Part shown: piece by piece, positions 1 to 6,227 of the stretch
How positions within the stretch are numbered: position 1 is the stretch's first letter
Layout: the number at the start of each line of letters is the position of its first letter
From: JBOHNM01 sp050730675
GTDB taxonomy: Bacteria; Planctomycetota; Phycisphaerae; Phycisphaerales; UBA1924
Reading direction: 5' to 3'
Length of the DNA: 11,586 nucleotides
Assembly: GCA_050730675.1 (NCBI GenBank)
Contig: JBOHNM010000132.1
Coordinates: forward strand, 1 to 11,586
Position numbers and translations under genes: made by a program
Notes under the pieces: generated by a model
Told to the model about the DNA's origin: nothing
Seen by the model: only the letters and a program-made list of their open reading frames with translations
Database searches by the model: none

Positions 1-47
1 GGGGTCGAGCAAGAATCGCGAGTGAAATCGGAGCACACCAGCGATCC

Positions 48-80
48 AAACAAAACACCCGGCCGCGAGGACCGGGTGTT
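48..80 (-). terminator. Rho-independent terminator of the prepilin-type gene
   Basis: Positions 54-62 (AACACCCGG) and 72-80 (CCGGGTGTT) are perfect reverse complements, giving a 9-bp GC-rich stem with a 9-nt loop. Read on the minus strand, the stem is followed by a T-rich tail (TTGTTT after the stem's own TT). It lies 24 nt beyond the stop codon of the prepilin-type gene, as expected for its terminator. The plus strand has no T tract after the stem, so it is probably one-directional. Confidence 0.85.
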
Positions 81-103
81 GGGAGCACATATCGGCGAGC
101 TGA

Positions 104-1009
104 TTACTGAAGCGTCGCGCGGCGAGGCAGGATGAAGCTGTACTTGAAGGGGCGGTCGTTCGCGTTGGTGCCGCCGGAGATCAGGCTGCCGAAGCCGTAG
201 GGGATGTTTGGATTCATAGTCGTGGCCGGACGGGCTTCCATTTCAATGTAGTCAGCGTGCCCGTCGAAGAACCCCATGACGGACTTGTTGATGCCGTCGA
301 ACTCACTCTGCCAACGGCGGCGAGGCGTTACATTGTCGGCGATGAAGAGCGGACCGATCTTGTCGCTGAAAATCACAAGCCTGCTGGTGTCGATAGCGGA
401 CGTGGCAATCCTCTTGTTGGCATAGCGCCACGCGTCCAAGTTGTCGTTGAGGTTTTGATAGTCACCGCCGGGCCGCATTTGCAGTCGCCACAGGTAGTAG
501 TTGTCAACGTAACTGGTGCCCACATCATCATACGTGGAGCGGATCGGACTGGGTTCACCGCTGTCGCCGTCGGTATCGAAGGCACTGCTCTTGTCGCCAG
601 GCGAACGGAAGGCATCGAGCACCAGTTTGTCGCGATTAGCGCCAACAGCGACTTTGTCAAGATCCATGCTCGGATAGACGTACGCATTGAGCGGACGATT
701 GCCTGGCGGAACGTCGCCAGCGGTGCTTGACCAGCGGGCGTTGCAGTACTTTCCTCCATAATTCCACACGGATACGCCGAGGCCGGCGGCACTGGTACCG
801 ACGGGGTACTGGGTCATTTCCTTGTAGTCGGCGCGGTACTGCACCTGGGCGAGGGCAATCTGACGGACGTTGCTGAGGGACACAGTCAACTGCGAGGCCT
901 TGCGCGCCTTGGCTAGCGCCGGCAGGAGAATGCCGACGAGCAGCGCGATGATCGCGATGACGACGAGCAGTTCGATGAGAGTGAAAGCGTTACGGTGTGA
1001 GCGGACCAT
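104..1009 (-). CDS. Prepilin-type N-terminal cleavage/methylation domain protein (pseudopilin-like)
   Basis: This 301-aa protein is a type II secretion/type IV pilus-like pseudopilin of the kind that is abundant in planctomycetes. Residues 1-8 (MVRSHRNA) form a short basic leader. The prepilin peptidase site lies before F9, followed by TLIELLVVIAIIALLVGILL with the conserved Glu at mature position +5. The leader has Ala instead of the classical Gly at -1, which I believe is common in this phylum. Near residue 248 is FDGHADYIE, resembling the DG-containing C-terminal motif of planctomycete 'H-X9-DG' pseudopilins. The ATG at 1009 is chosen because GGAG lies 8 nt upstream and it gives a normal-length leader. 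An upstream GTG at 1072 would add 21 residues before the leader and overlaps the previous gene's stop by 3 nt. The protein should sit in the inner membrane or be assembled into a pseudopilus; its partner machinery is not in the window. The individual role is unknown. Confidence 0.88.
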   Translation of the reverse strand: MVRSHRNAFTLIELLVVIAIIALLVGILLPALAKARKASQLTVSLSNVRQIALAQVQYRADYKEMTQYPVGTSAAGLGVSVWNYGGKYCNARWSSTAGDVPPGNRPLNAYVYPSMDLDKVAVGANRDKLVLDAFRSPGDKSSAFDTDGDSGEPSPIRSTYDDVGTSYVDNYYLWRLQMRPGGDYQNLNDNLDAWRYANKRIATSAIDTSRLVIFSDKIGPLFIADNVTPRRRWQSEFDGINKSVMGFFDGHADYIEMEARPATTMNPNIPYGFGSLISGGTNANDRPFKYSFILPRRATLQ

Positions 1010-1017
1010 GTTGTGGA

Positions 1018-1021
1018 CTCC
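1018..1021 (-). promoter_or_regulatory. Shine-Dalgarno fixing the prepilin gene start
   Basis: The minus strand reads GGAG here, 8 nt before the ATG at 1009. No comparable site precedes the GTG at 1072, so the shorter product with a normal prepilin leader is favoured. Confidence 0.6.
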
Positions 1022-1068
1022 AAGCCGGCCCGGTTCCGTCCGGCCGTGCACGGCGACTTGTTGCAGAC

Positions 1069-1317
1069 TCACTTGTTGAGCGGCACTGGCGCAGTCTTAC
1101 GTACGGCATCCATTTGCGGGTTGGGCGCCGGTGCCGGCGCGGACGAAGGTTGGCTTTGAGCGGATGCGGGCTCCGGGGGCAACGACTTGCCACCGGTCGA
1201 GTCCGATCCGAGATTAGTGAAGATGAGGTACACGCCGACAAGCAGCACGACCGCCGCCACACCGATCTTGATCATCTTGGCGCGGTCGGGCGTTGAATTG
1301 GAAGAACCTGCGGGCAT
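1069..1317 (-). CDS. Small single-pass membrane protein, unknown function
   Basis: An 82-aa protein that I do not recognise. Residues 1-15 are polar and basic (ending DRAKMIK), residues about 16-34 form one hydrophobic helix (IGVAAVVLLVGVYLIF), and the rest is a Pro/Ala/Ser-rich tail ending in a charged stretch. This suggests an inner-membrane protein with a disordered periplasmic tail. The ATG at 1317 has AGGA 7 nt upstream on the coding strand. It lies 59 nt upstream of the prepilin-type gene on the same strand with no visible terminator between them, so the two are probably co-transcribed. By context it could be an accessory to that pseudopilin, but nothing in the sequence demonstrates this. 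The small size and low complexity of the tail leave some doubt about function, less about being coding. Confidence 0.7.
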   Translation of the reverse strand: MPAGSSNSTPDRAKMIKIGVAAVVLLVGVYLIFTNLGSDSTGGKSLPPEPASAQSQPSSAPAPAPNPQMDAVRKTAPVPLNK

Positions 1318-1622
1318 CTTGCGTTCCTGAATGTCCGAAGCTCGAGCCCGGATTGCCGAGAACCGGGTCCGGTGTGGGCGGGGCGGCGGAGGTTGTCATC
1401 TTGCCGGCCGTCCACCCGCTCCCAGTGGTGAGTATACACCAAACACTCGGTCTGTACGCAAACTTCCCCAATCGGATGCACCGAAGGCATCGACTGACGG
1501 TTGGGGGGTCCATGAGGGTTGTTCGGATAAATGGGTTCAGGATTTTGGGTAGTGCGCCCATCGCCCTGACCAACGGGCGAAGTCTGCCTTCCGTTTGTAG
1601 CACGGCGGCCCCATGGGTTGGG
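1318..1622. other. 305-bp intergenic region between the M20 peptidase and the small membrane gene
   Basis: Open frames here on either strand lack family motifs and overlap real genes at their ends, so I see no gene. A weak promoter-like pair for the downstream minus-strand genes is described separately (1431-1461). A 6-bp inverted repeat (TCGCCC at 1561-1566 and GGGCGA at 1575-1580) lies 43 nt beyond the peptidase stop. It has no T tract, so it is only a weak terminator candidate. Confidence 0.5.
1431..1461 (-). promoter_or_regulatory. Possible sigma70-type promoter for the small membrane / prepilin genes
   Basis: On the minus strand TATACT (1436-1431) is a 5/6 match to the -10 consensus. 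TTGCGT (1461-1456) is a partial -35 match, but the spacer is 19 bp, longer than usual. It would start transcription about 110 nt upstream of the ATG at 1317. This is sequence resemblance only. Confidence 0.3.
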
Positions 1623-2888
1623 CTACTTCCTGGCCATCGGTGCCTGACCAGAGACCAGCCGGGAGAGGAAGACTGCGAGCAATTGGCAGCGCTCGACGAG
1701 GCTGGAAAGCTCGATCCATTCCTGCGGGGTATGGAGGCCGCCGCCGCGGACGCCGAGGGTGTCGAGGGTTGGCAGTCCCGCATCCTGAAGGTTGTTGCCG
1801 TCGCAGACGCCGGCGGTTTTACCGAACGGCAGTGGCTGGGCGAGGTCCGCCGCGGCAGCACGGGCGGCATCCGCAAGTAGCTGGACCTGGGATGTCAGAG
1901 GCTTGGCCGGACGGGTGAAGGCGGTCTGGACCCGGAGTTCCCCGGGCGCCCAGCCACCGGCGCGGGCGGCGTCGGCCGGGGGGCGGACGGAGGTTGGGAG
2001 GGCGCGGAGGGCACGTTCGAGCAGGCTGCCGGCTTCGGCCGAGGGGAAGCGGGCGTTGCCCCAGGCGCGGGCGCGGTCGGCGACCATGTTGGCGGGGTTG
2101 GGGCACCAGAGCGGGGAGATGTTGACGCAGACGCCGCGGGAGACGTCGGAGAGCGCGTGGGCGTGGAGGATGCCCTGCGCGAGGGCATCGACGGCGGAGC
2201 GGCCGGAGGCGAAGTCTCGCCCGACGTGTGCGGCCTTGCCGGTGGCCTCGAGGATGAACTGGCCGCTGCCGCCGCGCTGGATGGCGAGGCCCCCGTCGGC
2301 CATGGCGGGCTCGAGGGCGATGGCGGCGAGGTAGTCGGGGCGGGCGGCTTCGGCGCGGAGGGCGCGGTCGGAGTGGAAGGAGCCGGTTTCTTCATCGGAG
2401 TTGAGGAGGAAGGACCAAGAGACGTCGATGCCGGCCTCGGCGAGGGCCTCGAGTGCAGCGATGGCGACGACGAGGCCGCCTTTCATGTCCACACAACCGG
2501 GTCCGAGGGCGGTTTTGTGGTCGGGAGCAGTAGTCAGTTCGCGGAAGGGGCCACGAGGATCGTGGACAGTGTCGAGGTGGCCGGCGATGAGGATGGCGGA
2601 GTCGGGGGAAGAGGAGGAATTGAGGCGGCGGCAGATGGCGAAGGGTGGGATGGTGGTCGGGCCGGAATCGGCGCTCTGGAGCCACTCGGGGCGGGGATCG
2701 CCGGGGATGAGCTCAACGGTCGCGCCGAGGGCGCGGCAGCGGGCGGTGAGGCGCTCGCGGGATTCATCGAGAGCGGGCGTGTTGTTGTGGCCGGTGGGAA
2801 GGGCGACGTGGAGGCGGAGGTCGTCGAGGAGGAATTGGCGGCGGGATTCGATAAGGCGGGCGAGGTGCTGTTCACTAGCGGAGAGCAT
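1623..2888 (-). CDS. M20-family zinc metallopeptidase (carboxypeptidase G2 / ArgE-like)
   Basis: A 421-aa dinuclear-zinc amidohydrolase that should cleave an amide bond next to a free carboxylate, for example an N-acyl amino acid, a dipeptide or a C-terminal glutamate. All core elements are visible: GHLDT (zinc ligand H104, D106), VDMKGG with bridging D134, DEETGS with catalytic E166 and ligand E167, an acidic residue at E193 as third-type ligand, and LHTPQEW with H386 near the C-terminus. H221 (GKAAHVGRDFASG) lies in the dimerisation/lid domain, where the family keeps a transition-state histidine. The order and spacing match glutamate carboxypeptidase G2, and the length is normal. No signal peptide is visible, so it is probably cytoplasmic. 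The start at 2888 fits the family's N-terminus, but no Shine-Dalgarno precedes it; the coding-strand leader is pyrimidine-rich instead. The exact substrate cannot be read from sequence. Its neighbours give no pathway. Confidence 0.88.
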   Translation of the reverse strand: MLSASEQHLARLIESRRQFLLDDLRLHVALPTGHNNTPALDESRERLTARCRALGATVELIPGDPRPEWLQSADSGPTTIPPFAICRRLNSSSSPDSAILIAGHLDTVHDPRGPFRELTTAPDHKTALGPGCVDMKGGLVVAIAALEALAEAGIDVSWSFLLNSDEETGSFHSDRALRAEAARPDYLAAIALEPAMADGGLAIQRGGSGQFILEATGKAAHVGRDFASGRSAVDALAQGILHAHALSDVSRGVCVNISPLWCPNPANMVADRARAWGNARFPSAEAGSLLERALRALPTSVRPPADAARAGGWAPGELRVQTAFTRPAKPLTSQVQLLADAARAAAADLAQPLPFGKTAGVCDGNNLQDAGLPTLDTLGVRGGGLHTPQEWIELSSLVERCQLLAVFLSRLVSGQAPMARK

Positions 2889-2925
2889 GTGGGGAGGATA
2901 GAGGAGGTCTTACTCAAGAAAACAG

Positions 2926-2997
2926 TTTCACCACAGAGGGCGCAGAGAGCACAGAGAAAGGCGATTGGTACTCAGAGGACACAGAGGAACCCGGAGA
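2926..2997. repeat. 9-nt-periodic CAGAG repeat (CTCTGTG-type interspersed repeat)
   Basis: Units fall in an exact 9-nt register: CACAGAGGG (2932), CGCAGAGAG (2941), CACAGAGAA (2950); after a 12-nt break, CTCAGAGGA (2971), CACAGAGGA (2980), and a decayed unit ACCCGGAGA (2989). It is preceded by TTTCAC. Read on the minus strand it is a CCTCTGTG... element ending in GGTGAAA. From memory, this type recurs dispersed in intergenic DNA of several environmental phyla; its function is unknown to me. It sits just upstream of the M20 peptidase start. Confidence 0.75.
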
Positions 2998-3024
2998 GGG
3001 AGGCGGATGAGGACAGAAGGCGAC

Positions 3025-3057
3025 CGCGAAGGGGCGAAGAGGTTGAAGGGCGCGAAG
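3025..3057. repeat. GCGAAG-type short periodic repeat
   Basis: CGAAG-like units occur at 3027, 3035, 3044 (as TGAAG) and 3053, spaced 8-9 nt, with flanking G runs. It appears to be a second, degenerate member of the same class of 9-nt periodic intergenic repeat as the CAGAG block about 30 bp away. Confidence 0.5.
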
Positions 3058-3071
3058 ATGGGAAAGGGGAT

Positions 3072-3102
3072 TTGAGCGGCGCGGAAGCGCCGGCAATCTC
3101 AA
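3072..3102. repeat. Inverted repeat / hairpin with GGAA loop
   Basis: CGGCGC (3077-3082) pairs with GCGCCG (3087-3092) around a GGAA tetraloop, which fits the GNRA class. An outer TTGAG (3072-3076) pairs with CTCAA (3098-3102) across a 5-nt bulge. It lies between divergent genes, so it is not an obvious terminator. It may belong to the adjoining repeat block. Confidence 0.45.
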
Positions 3103-3174
3103 GGTGAGAGGATGCATCGGAGGTGATGATCGAATGGAGGATCGAGAGGCGGGATTACCGAACTACTCTTGTGT

Positions 3175-3690
3175 ATGGGACGCATGGTGCTGCTCAAGCA
3201 TGATCTGCCAGACGGGACCAGTCACTTTGACTGGCTGATCGAGCGCGATGTCATCGGGCAGCAGCGGACGGATGTGCGCGGGCGGGATGGGGATGAGCGG
3301 TGCCTGATCGCGTTCCGCGTGCTCGACCGTGTGGATGTGGAGAAGGTCGCGACGTTCTCGGCGGACCGGATGGAGGACCATCGCTACGCGTACCTGGAGC
3401 ACCAGGGGGCGGTGAACGGCGGGCGCGGGAGCGTGGCTCGCGTGGCGTCGGGGATCGCGCGGCACGTGGTGGAGGCGGGCGGGACGATCAGTATCCGCGG
3501 CAAGTGGGCCAAGGGGGAGGAGCGGGTGTGGGCTGGGAAGGCCGACACGGATCTGTGGGTATTTGTGCGGAGCGCGGTGCTGATCGGTCGGCCCAAGCCG
3601 GCGCGGAAGGATGAGGATCAGCCGCGGACACTGGGGGATATTCTCGGCGCTGACGCCGATTCGCCGGCCAAGTACCCGTTCGGCCTGTGA
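3175..3690 (+). CDS. Stand-alone LigD 3'-phosphoesterase-like domain protein
   Basis: A protein of about 171 aa with the layout of the 3'-phosphoesterase (PE) domain found at the N-terminus of some bacterial DNA ligase D proteins. That domain trims 3'-phosphates and ribonucleotides from DNA ends. Visible matches, numbered from the ATG at 3175: H9 in KHDLPDG, then HFD with H17 and D19 followed by W-L-I-E, then EDH (H69), then YLEHQGAVNGGRGSVARV, which parallels the LigD stretch EDH..eY..feG.ip.G.yG.G.V. The arginine two residues after the HxD of LigD is replaced (W-L-I), so activity is uncertain. The start is unclear: a TTG at 3169, ATG 3175 and ATG 3184 are in frame, and none has a good Shine-Dalgarno. 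Homologues I recall begin close to the VLLKHD strand. No ligase or polymerase domain or Ku gene is in the window. The gene ends 1 nt from the convergent ABC ATPase. Confidence 0.6.
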   Translation: MGRMVLLKHDLPDGTSHFDWLIERDVIGQQRTDVRGRDGDERCLIAFRVLDRVDVEKVATFSADRMEDHRYAYLEHQGAVNGGRGSVARVASGIARHVVEAGGTISIRGKWAKGEERVWAGKADTDLWVFVRSAVLIGRPKPARKDEDQPRTLGDILGADADSPAKYPFGL

Positions 3691-3691
3691 A

Positions 3692-4531
3692 TCAGCCGGG
3701 AGCTGCCGCGATCGTGCGCCGTCTCGGAACGGCTTCGGGCACGGCGCTGAGGAGGGCCTTGGTGTAGGGCTCGCGGGGGGATTCGATGATCTGGTCGCGG
3801 GGGCCTTGCTCGACGATCTTGCCGGCGCGCATGACGGCGATGCGCGAGCACATGTGGCGGACGACGGCCATGTCGTGGCTGATGAAGAGGTAGGAGAGGC
3901 CGAGGTCGCGCTGCAGGTCGCTGAGGAGATTGAGGATCTGGGCCTGGATGGAGACATCGAGGGCGCTGGTGGGCTCGTCGCAGACGATGAAGCGCGGCTC
4001 GGAGGCAAGGGCACGGGCGATACCGATGCGCTGGCGCTGGCCGCCGGAGAACTCGTGGGGGTAGTGGTCGATGCAGCTGCGCGGCATGCCGCAGCGCTCG
4101 AGGAGCTGCTCGACTTTCTCGCGGCGCACTTGTGGGTCGGTGGCGATGCCGTGGACGAGCATGGGCTCGCCGACGGTCTCGCCGATGCGGATGCGCGGGT
4201 TGAAGGAGCCGCCGGGGTCCTGGAAGACGATGGCCATGCGGCGGCGGAGGCGGCGCATGGCGGTGCGGTGTGCGGCGAGGACGTCGATGCCGTCGTAGGT
4301 GATCGAGCCCTCGGCATGCACTAGGCGGAGGACGGCACGGCCGACGGTGGTCTTGCCGCTGCCGGACTCGCCCACGAGGCCGAGGGTCTCGCCTGCGTCG
4401 ATGGTGAACGAGACGTCGTCAACGGCGGTGATGGGCGGACGGGGTTTGAGGAACGAGCGGCCGCGGGAGGGGAAGCGGGCCACCAGGTTGCGGACGGAGA
4501 GGAGCGGGCTGGGGGCGGTGTCGGGGGGCAT
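3692..4531 (-). CDS. Oligopeptide/dipeptide-type ABC transporter ATP-binding protein (OppF/DppF-like)
   Basis: A 279-aa ATPase that would power an inner-membrane peptide (or similar solute) importer. The motifs are complete: Walker A GESGSGKTT at about residues 54-62, Q-loop FQDP (Q104), signature FSGGQRQR (about 161-168), Walker B FIVCDEP (D185, E186), D-loop SALD and H-loop H219. Near the C-terminus is EPYTKALLSAVP, the HPYT-type motif that marks the OppD/OppF/DppF group. QDPGGSFNPR after the Q-loop is also typical of OppF/DppF. The frame stays open upstream as far as 4696, but that would run across the tRNA gene on the other strand. The ATG at 4531 gives the normal family N-terminus (PLLSVRNLVARF); no clear Shine-Dalgarno precedes it. 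No permease, binding protein or OppD partner is in the window, and downstream there is a convergent gene. It may therefore be encoded apart from its partners. Confidence 0.88.
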   Translation of the reverse strand: MPPDTAPSPLLSVRNLVARFPSRGRSFLKPRPPITAVDDVSFTIDAGETLGLVGESGSGKTTVGRAVLRLVHAEGSITYDGIDVLAAHRTAMRRLRRRMAIVFQDPGGSFNPRIRIGETVGEPMLVHGIATDPQVRREKVEQLLERCGMPRSCIDHYPHEFSGGQRQRIGIARALASEPRFIVCDEPTSALDVSIQAQILNLLSDLQRDLGLSYLFISHDMAVVRHMCSRIAVMRAGKIVEQGPRDQIIESPREPYTKALLSAVPEAVPRRRTIAAAPG

Positions 4532-4630
4532 GTGCGGTGGAGGGTAGTGAATCGGCGGCGAGCGATGCCGGACGTGCGACGAAGGTGTTGCGGTGGACCC
4601 GGGACGGGTCGAGGAATGAACGCGATCGGC

Positions 4631-4658
4631 TTGACTGGAGTGCGCCCGTCGATACCCT
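4631..4658 (+). promoter_or_regulatory. Sigma70-type promoter of tRNA-Phe
   Basis: TTGACT (4631-4636) is a 5/6 match to the -35 consensus. TACCCT (4653-4658) is a weaker -10 after a 16-bp spacer. Transcription would begin a few bases before the tRNA 5' end at 4670, a normal arrangement for a tRNA gene. Confidence 0.5.
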
Positions 4659-4669
4659 TGATGCGTTAC

Positions 4670-4742
4670 GGGTAGGTAGCTCAGTTGGTAGAGCACCGCA
4701 CTGAAAATGCGGGGGTCGCTGGTTCAAGTCCAGTCCTGCCCA
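4670..4742 (+). tRNA. tRNA-Phe (anticodon GAA)
   Basis: A 73-nt cloverleaf can be folded completely. The acceptor is GGGTAGG with CCTGCCC (one G-U pair) and discriminator A4742. The D stem is GCTC/GAGC. The anticodon stem is CCGCA/TGCGG around loop CTGAAAA, with the GAA anticodon at 4703-4705. The variable loop is GGGTC. The T stem is GCTGG/CCAGT around TTCAAGT. GAA decodes UUC/UUU. The 3' CCA is not encoded (the sequence continues TTGG), so it must be added after transcription. I saw no integrase and no repeat of the 3' end elsewhere in the window, so there is no sign that it is used as an attachment site here. Confidence 0.97.
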
Positions 4743-4786
4743 TTGGATCGATTTCCACAGGATCACAGACGGCAGCAGCCGTCACC

Positions 4787-4812
4787 AAAGCCCCGGGATT
4801 GCCGGGGTTTTT
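4787..4812 (+). terminator. Rho-independent terminator after tRNA-Phe
   Basis: CCCCGG (4791-4796) pairs with CCGGGG (4802-4807) around a 5-nt loop. The stem can extend by a G-T and A-T pairs into the following run of five Ts (4808-4812). It is 45 nt past the tRNA. On the minus strand the same stem is followed only by CTTTGG, so any use as a terminator for the convergent porin gene would be weaker. Confidence 0.85.
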
Positions 4813-4959
4813 CGTTGGTGCTTGGGAAGCTTTCGGCGCCGGTGTCGCCGGATTTGGTTCGGCCGGTCCGTGGCCGTGGCGATCCCGAGCGCGGGCTTGC
4901 GGGATTAGCCGGATGCATCATGAGGCGCGAGCCGGGATTTTCGGAGCAAACCGGGCGGC

Positions 4960-6135
4960 TCAGAAGAGGAAGCTCACCCCGAAGCCCACGAAGAAATTGT
5001 CCACCTCTTTGTTGAGTCCGAACCCGACGCGGCCGTCGAGTTGCAGAACATCGGTCAGGAGGTAGGCGCCGCCGAAGTCGATGTAGTGCGCGGCATCGCC
5101 GCCCTTGGTGTTGGGGCCGAGCACAAAGTACTCGACGAATGCGCTGGCGCGATCGAAGGTGGGGACGTTCAGGTAGACCGAACCCTGGCCCTGGGTGAAT
5201 CGCCGGCCGTTTGTGCTCGTCCAAGCGACGTTGGCGTTGCCGCCGAGGGTGAAGCCCTTCCAATCGTCGCCGAAGGAGAGGCCGAGGTCGTAGGACCAGA
5301 TGAACTTCAGCGTGGGCTCCACCATCTGGCTGGAGATGTTGTCCGGGCCGGCGCCGAGTGTGGTGGTGGCGTCGAGGGCGATCCGCGGCAGCCAGCCGTC
5401 CTGGTCGGCGACCTTCCACTTGACGCCAAGGGCGAAGTCGCTCCATCCTTCGGATGAGACGAAACCCGTTCCTGTGCCGTCATCGGAACGCGACCAGACA
5501 TATCCGGCGGTGCTGAGTCGCAGTTCCAGACAATCATCCAGCACGCCGAAGCGGGCGAGGATTTCCGGCGCGTTGTTGCGCTGGGTCTCGACACCGTCGC
5601 GGTTGCGGAAGGTGAAGGTGTAGCCGCTCTCGATCTGCAGGTGCAGCGCGGGCACGATGCTGGTGGTTTCGCTGAACCCGGGCCGGTCGGCGGAGATGAC
5701 CAGCGGGGCGGGCTCGGCAGGGGGTGTCTGGGCCGCGCCGGCGGTAGCAACCGGGTCGGTGGGGTTGGTGGGAGTTGCCGTGGCGCCGGACGGGGCAGGG
5801 GCTGGTTGCACGGAGGGCGTCGGTGTGTTCGGGGGCGTCGGGTCAGCCGCGGGAGGCTCGGCGAAAACGAGGGCGGGCGCGAGGGCGCAGGCGATTGCTC
5901 CGGCGACCAGTGGAACTCTCGGGCCGCGCAGGCAACTGCGCAGAGACCACGCGCTATTTTGTGCGCTGGTCCTCGGGTCCGAGCCGGGCACGCGGCGGCG
6001 GGCCGAGCCCTTGCGGAACAACTGGGGACGATGTACGCGCTGCTCGGCGATGAGGACGCGCATGAGGTTCGCTTCGGCCAGAATAGCCGTCGTGACGAGG
6101 GAGATGGTGGCGATCGTGGTGATGGTACCGTTCAT
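4960..6135 (-). CDS. Outer-membrane beta-barrel protein ('transporter' / phenol-MetA type)
   Basis: A 391-aa protein with the features of a small outer-membrane channel. From about residue 148, SADRPGFSETTSIVP leads into amphipathic strands (HLQIESGYTFTF and onward). The last strand ends FVGFGVSFLF, with the terminal Phe that serves as a barrel-assembly signal. The RPGFSE...vP...lQ.E.GYtf opening is characteristic of the family annotated as transporter or 'MetA-pathway of phenol degradation'; that name does not establish a substrate. Ahead of the barrel is a Pro/Ala/Thr-rich linker (about 93-147). A signal-peptide-like segment (PLVAGAIACALAPALVFA, 75-92) precedes the linker. The start at 6135 has GGAG 8 nt upstream, but it places the signal segment unusually deep behind a second hydrophobic stretch (4-19). 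An in-frame GTG at 5991 would shorten this but lacks a ribosome binding site. The barrel call is firmer than the start. Confidence 0.75.
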   Translation of the reverse strand: MNGTITTIATISLVTTAILAEANLMRVLIAEQRVHRPQLFRKGSARRRVPGSDPRTSAQNSAWSLRSCLRGPRVPLVAGAIACALAPALVFAEPPAADPTPPNTPTPSVQPAPAPSGATATPTNPTDPVATAGAAQTPPAEPAPLVISADRPGFSETTSIVPALHLQIESGYTFTFRNRDGVETQRNNAPEILARFGVLDDCLELRLSTAGYVWSRSDDGTGTGFVSSEGWSDFALGVKWKVADQDGWLPRIALDATTTLGAGPDNISSQMVEPTLKFIWSYDLGLSFGDDWKGFTLGGNANVAWTSTNGRRFTQGQGSVYLNVPTFDRASAFVEYFVLGPNTKGGDAAHYIDFGGAYLLTDVLQLDGRVGFGLNKEVDNFFVGFGVSFLF

Positions 6136-6143
6136 GATGCAGA

Positions 6144-6153
6144 CTCCGCGGAG
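6144..6153 (-). promoter_or_regulatory. Porin ribosome binding site inside a perfect palindrome
   Basis: CTCCGCGGAG is a 10-bp perfect palindrome. Its minus-strand GGAG is the Shine-Dalgarno 8 nt before the ATG at 6135, which supports that start. Self-pairing could leave only a 3-bp stem around CGCG, so strong occlusion is unlikely. Confidence 0.5.
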
Positions 6154-6227
6154 GGTTGAGCGCGCCCGAGCGCGGTCGAGCACTCCGATGACTGCCCACA
6201 GTTTCGATCTGCTGACGTGCCGGGTCG

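Noticed and set aside
2157..3107. A 316-codon open frame on the plus strand opposite the M20 peptidase.
   Set aside because: It is Gly/Glu/Ala-rich with no recognisable domain. It is antisense to a gene with all M20 motifs, and its end is translated from the 9-nt repeat (QRAQRAQR-like). High GC leaves such frames open by chance.
3163..4317. A 384-codon open frame on the minus strand spanning the phosphoesterase-like gene and part of the ABC ATPase.
   Set aside because: Its product is Ser/Pro/Ala/Arg-rich low complexity. Both genes it overlaps have clear family motifs in other frames.
4532..4696. Upstream extension of the ABC ATPase frame to 4696.
   Set aside because: It would run antisense through tRNA-Phe and adds an unconserved Ser/His/Pro-rich segment before the normal OppF-type N-terminus.
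4670..4742. tRNA-Phe as an integration site for a genomic island.
   Set aside because: I found no integrase, no direct repeat of the tRNA 3' end and no change of gene style around it within the window.
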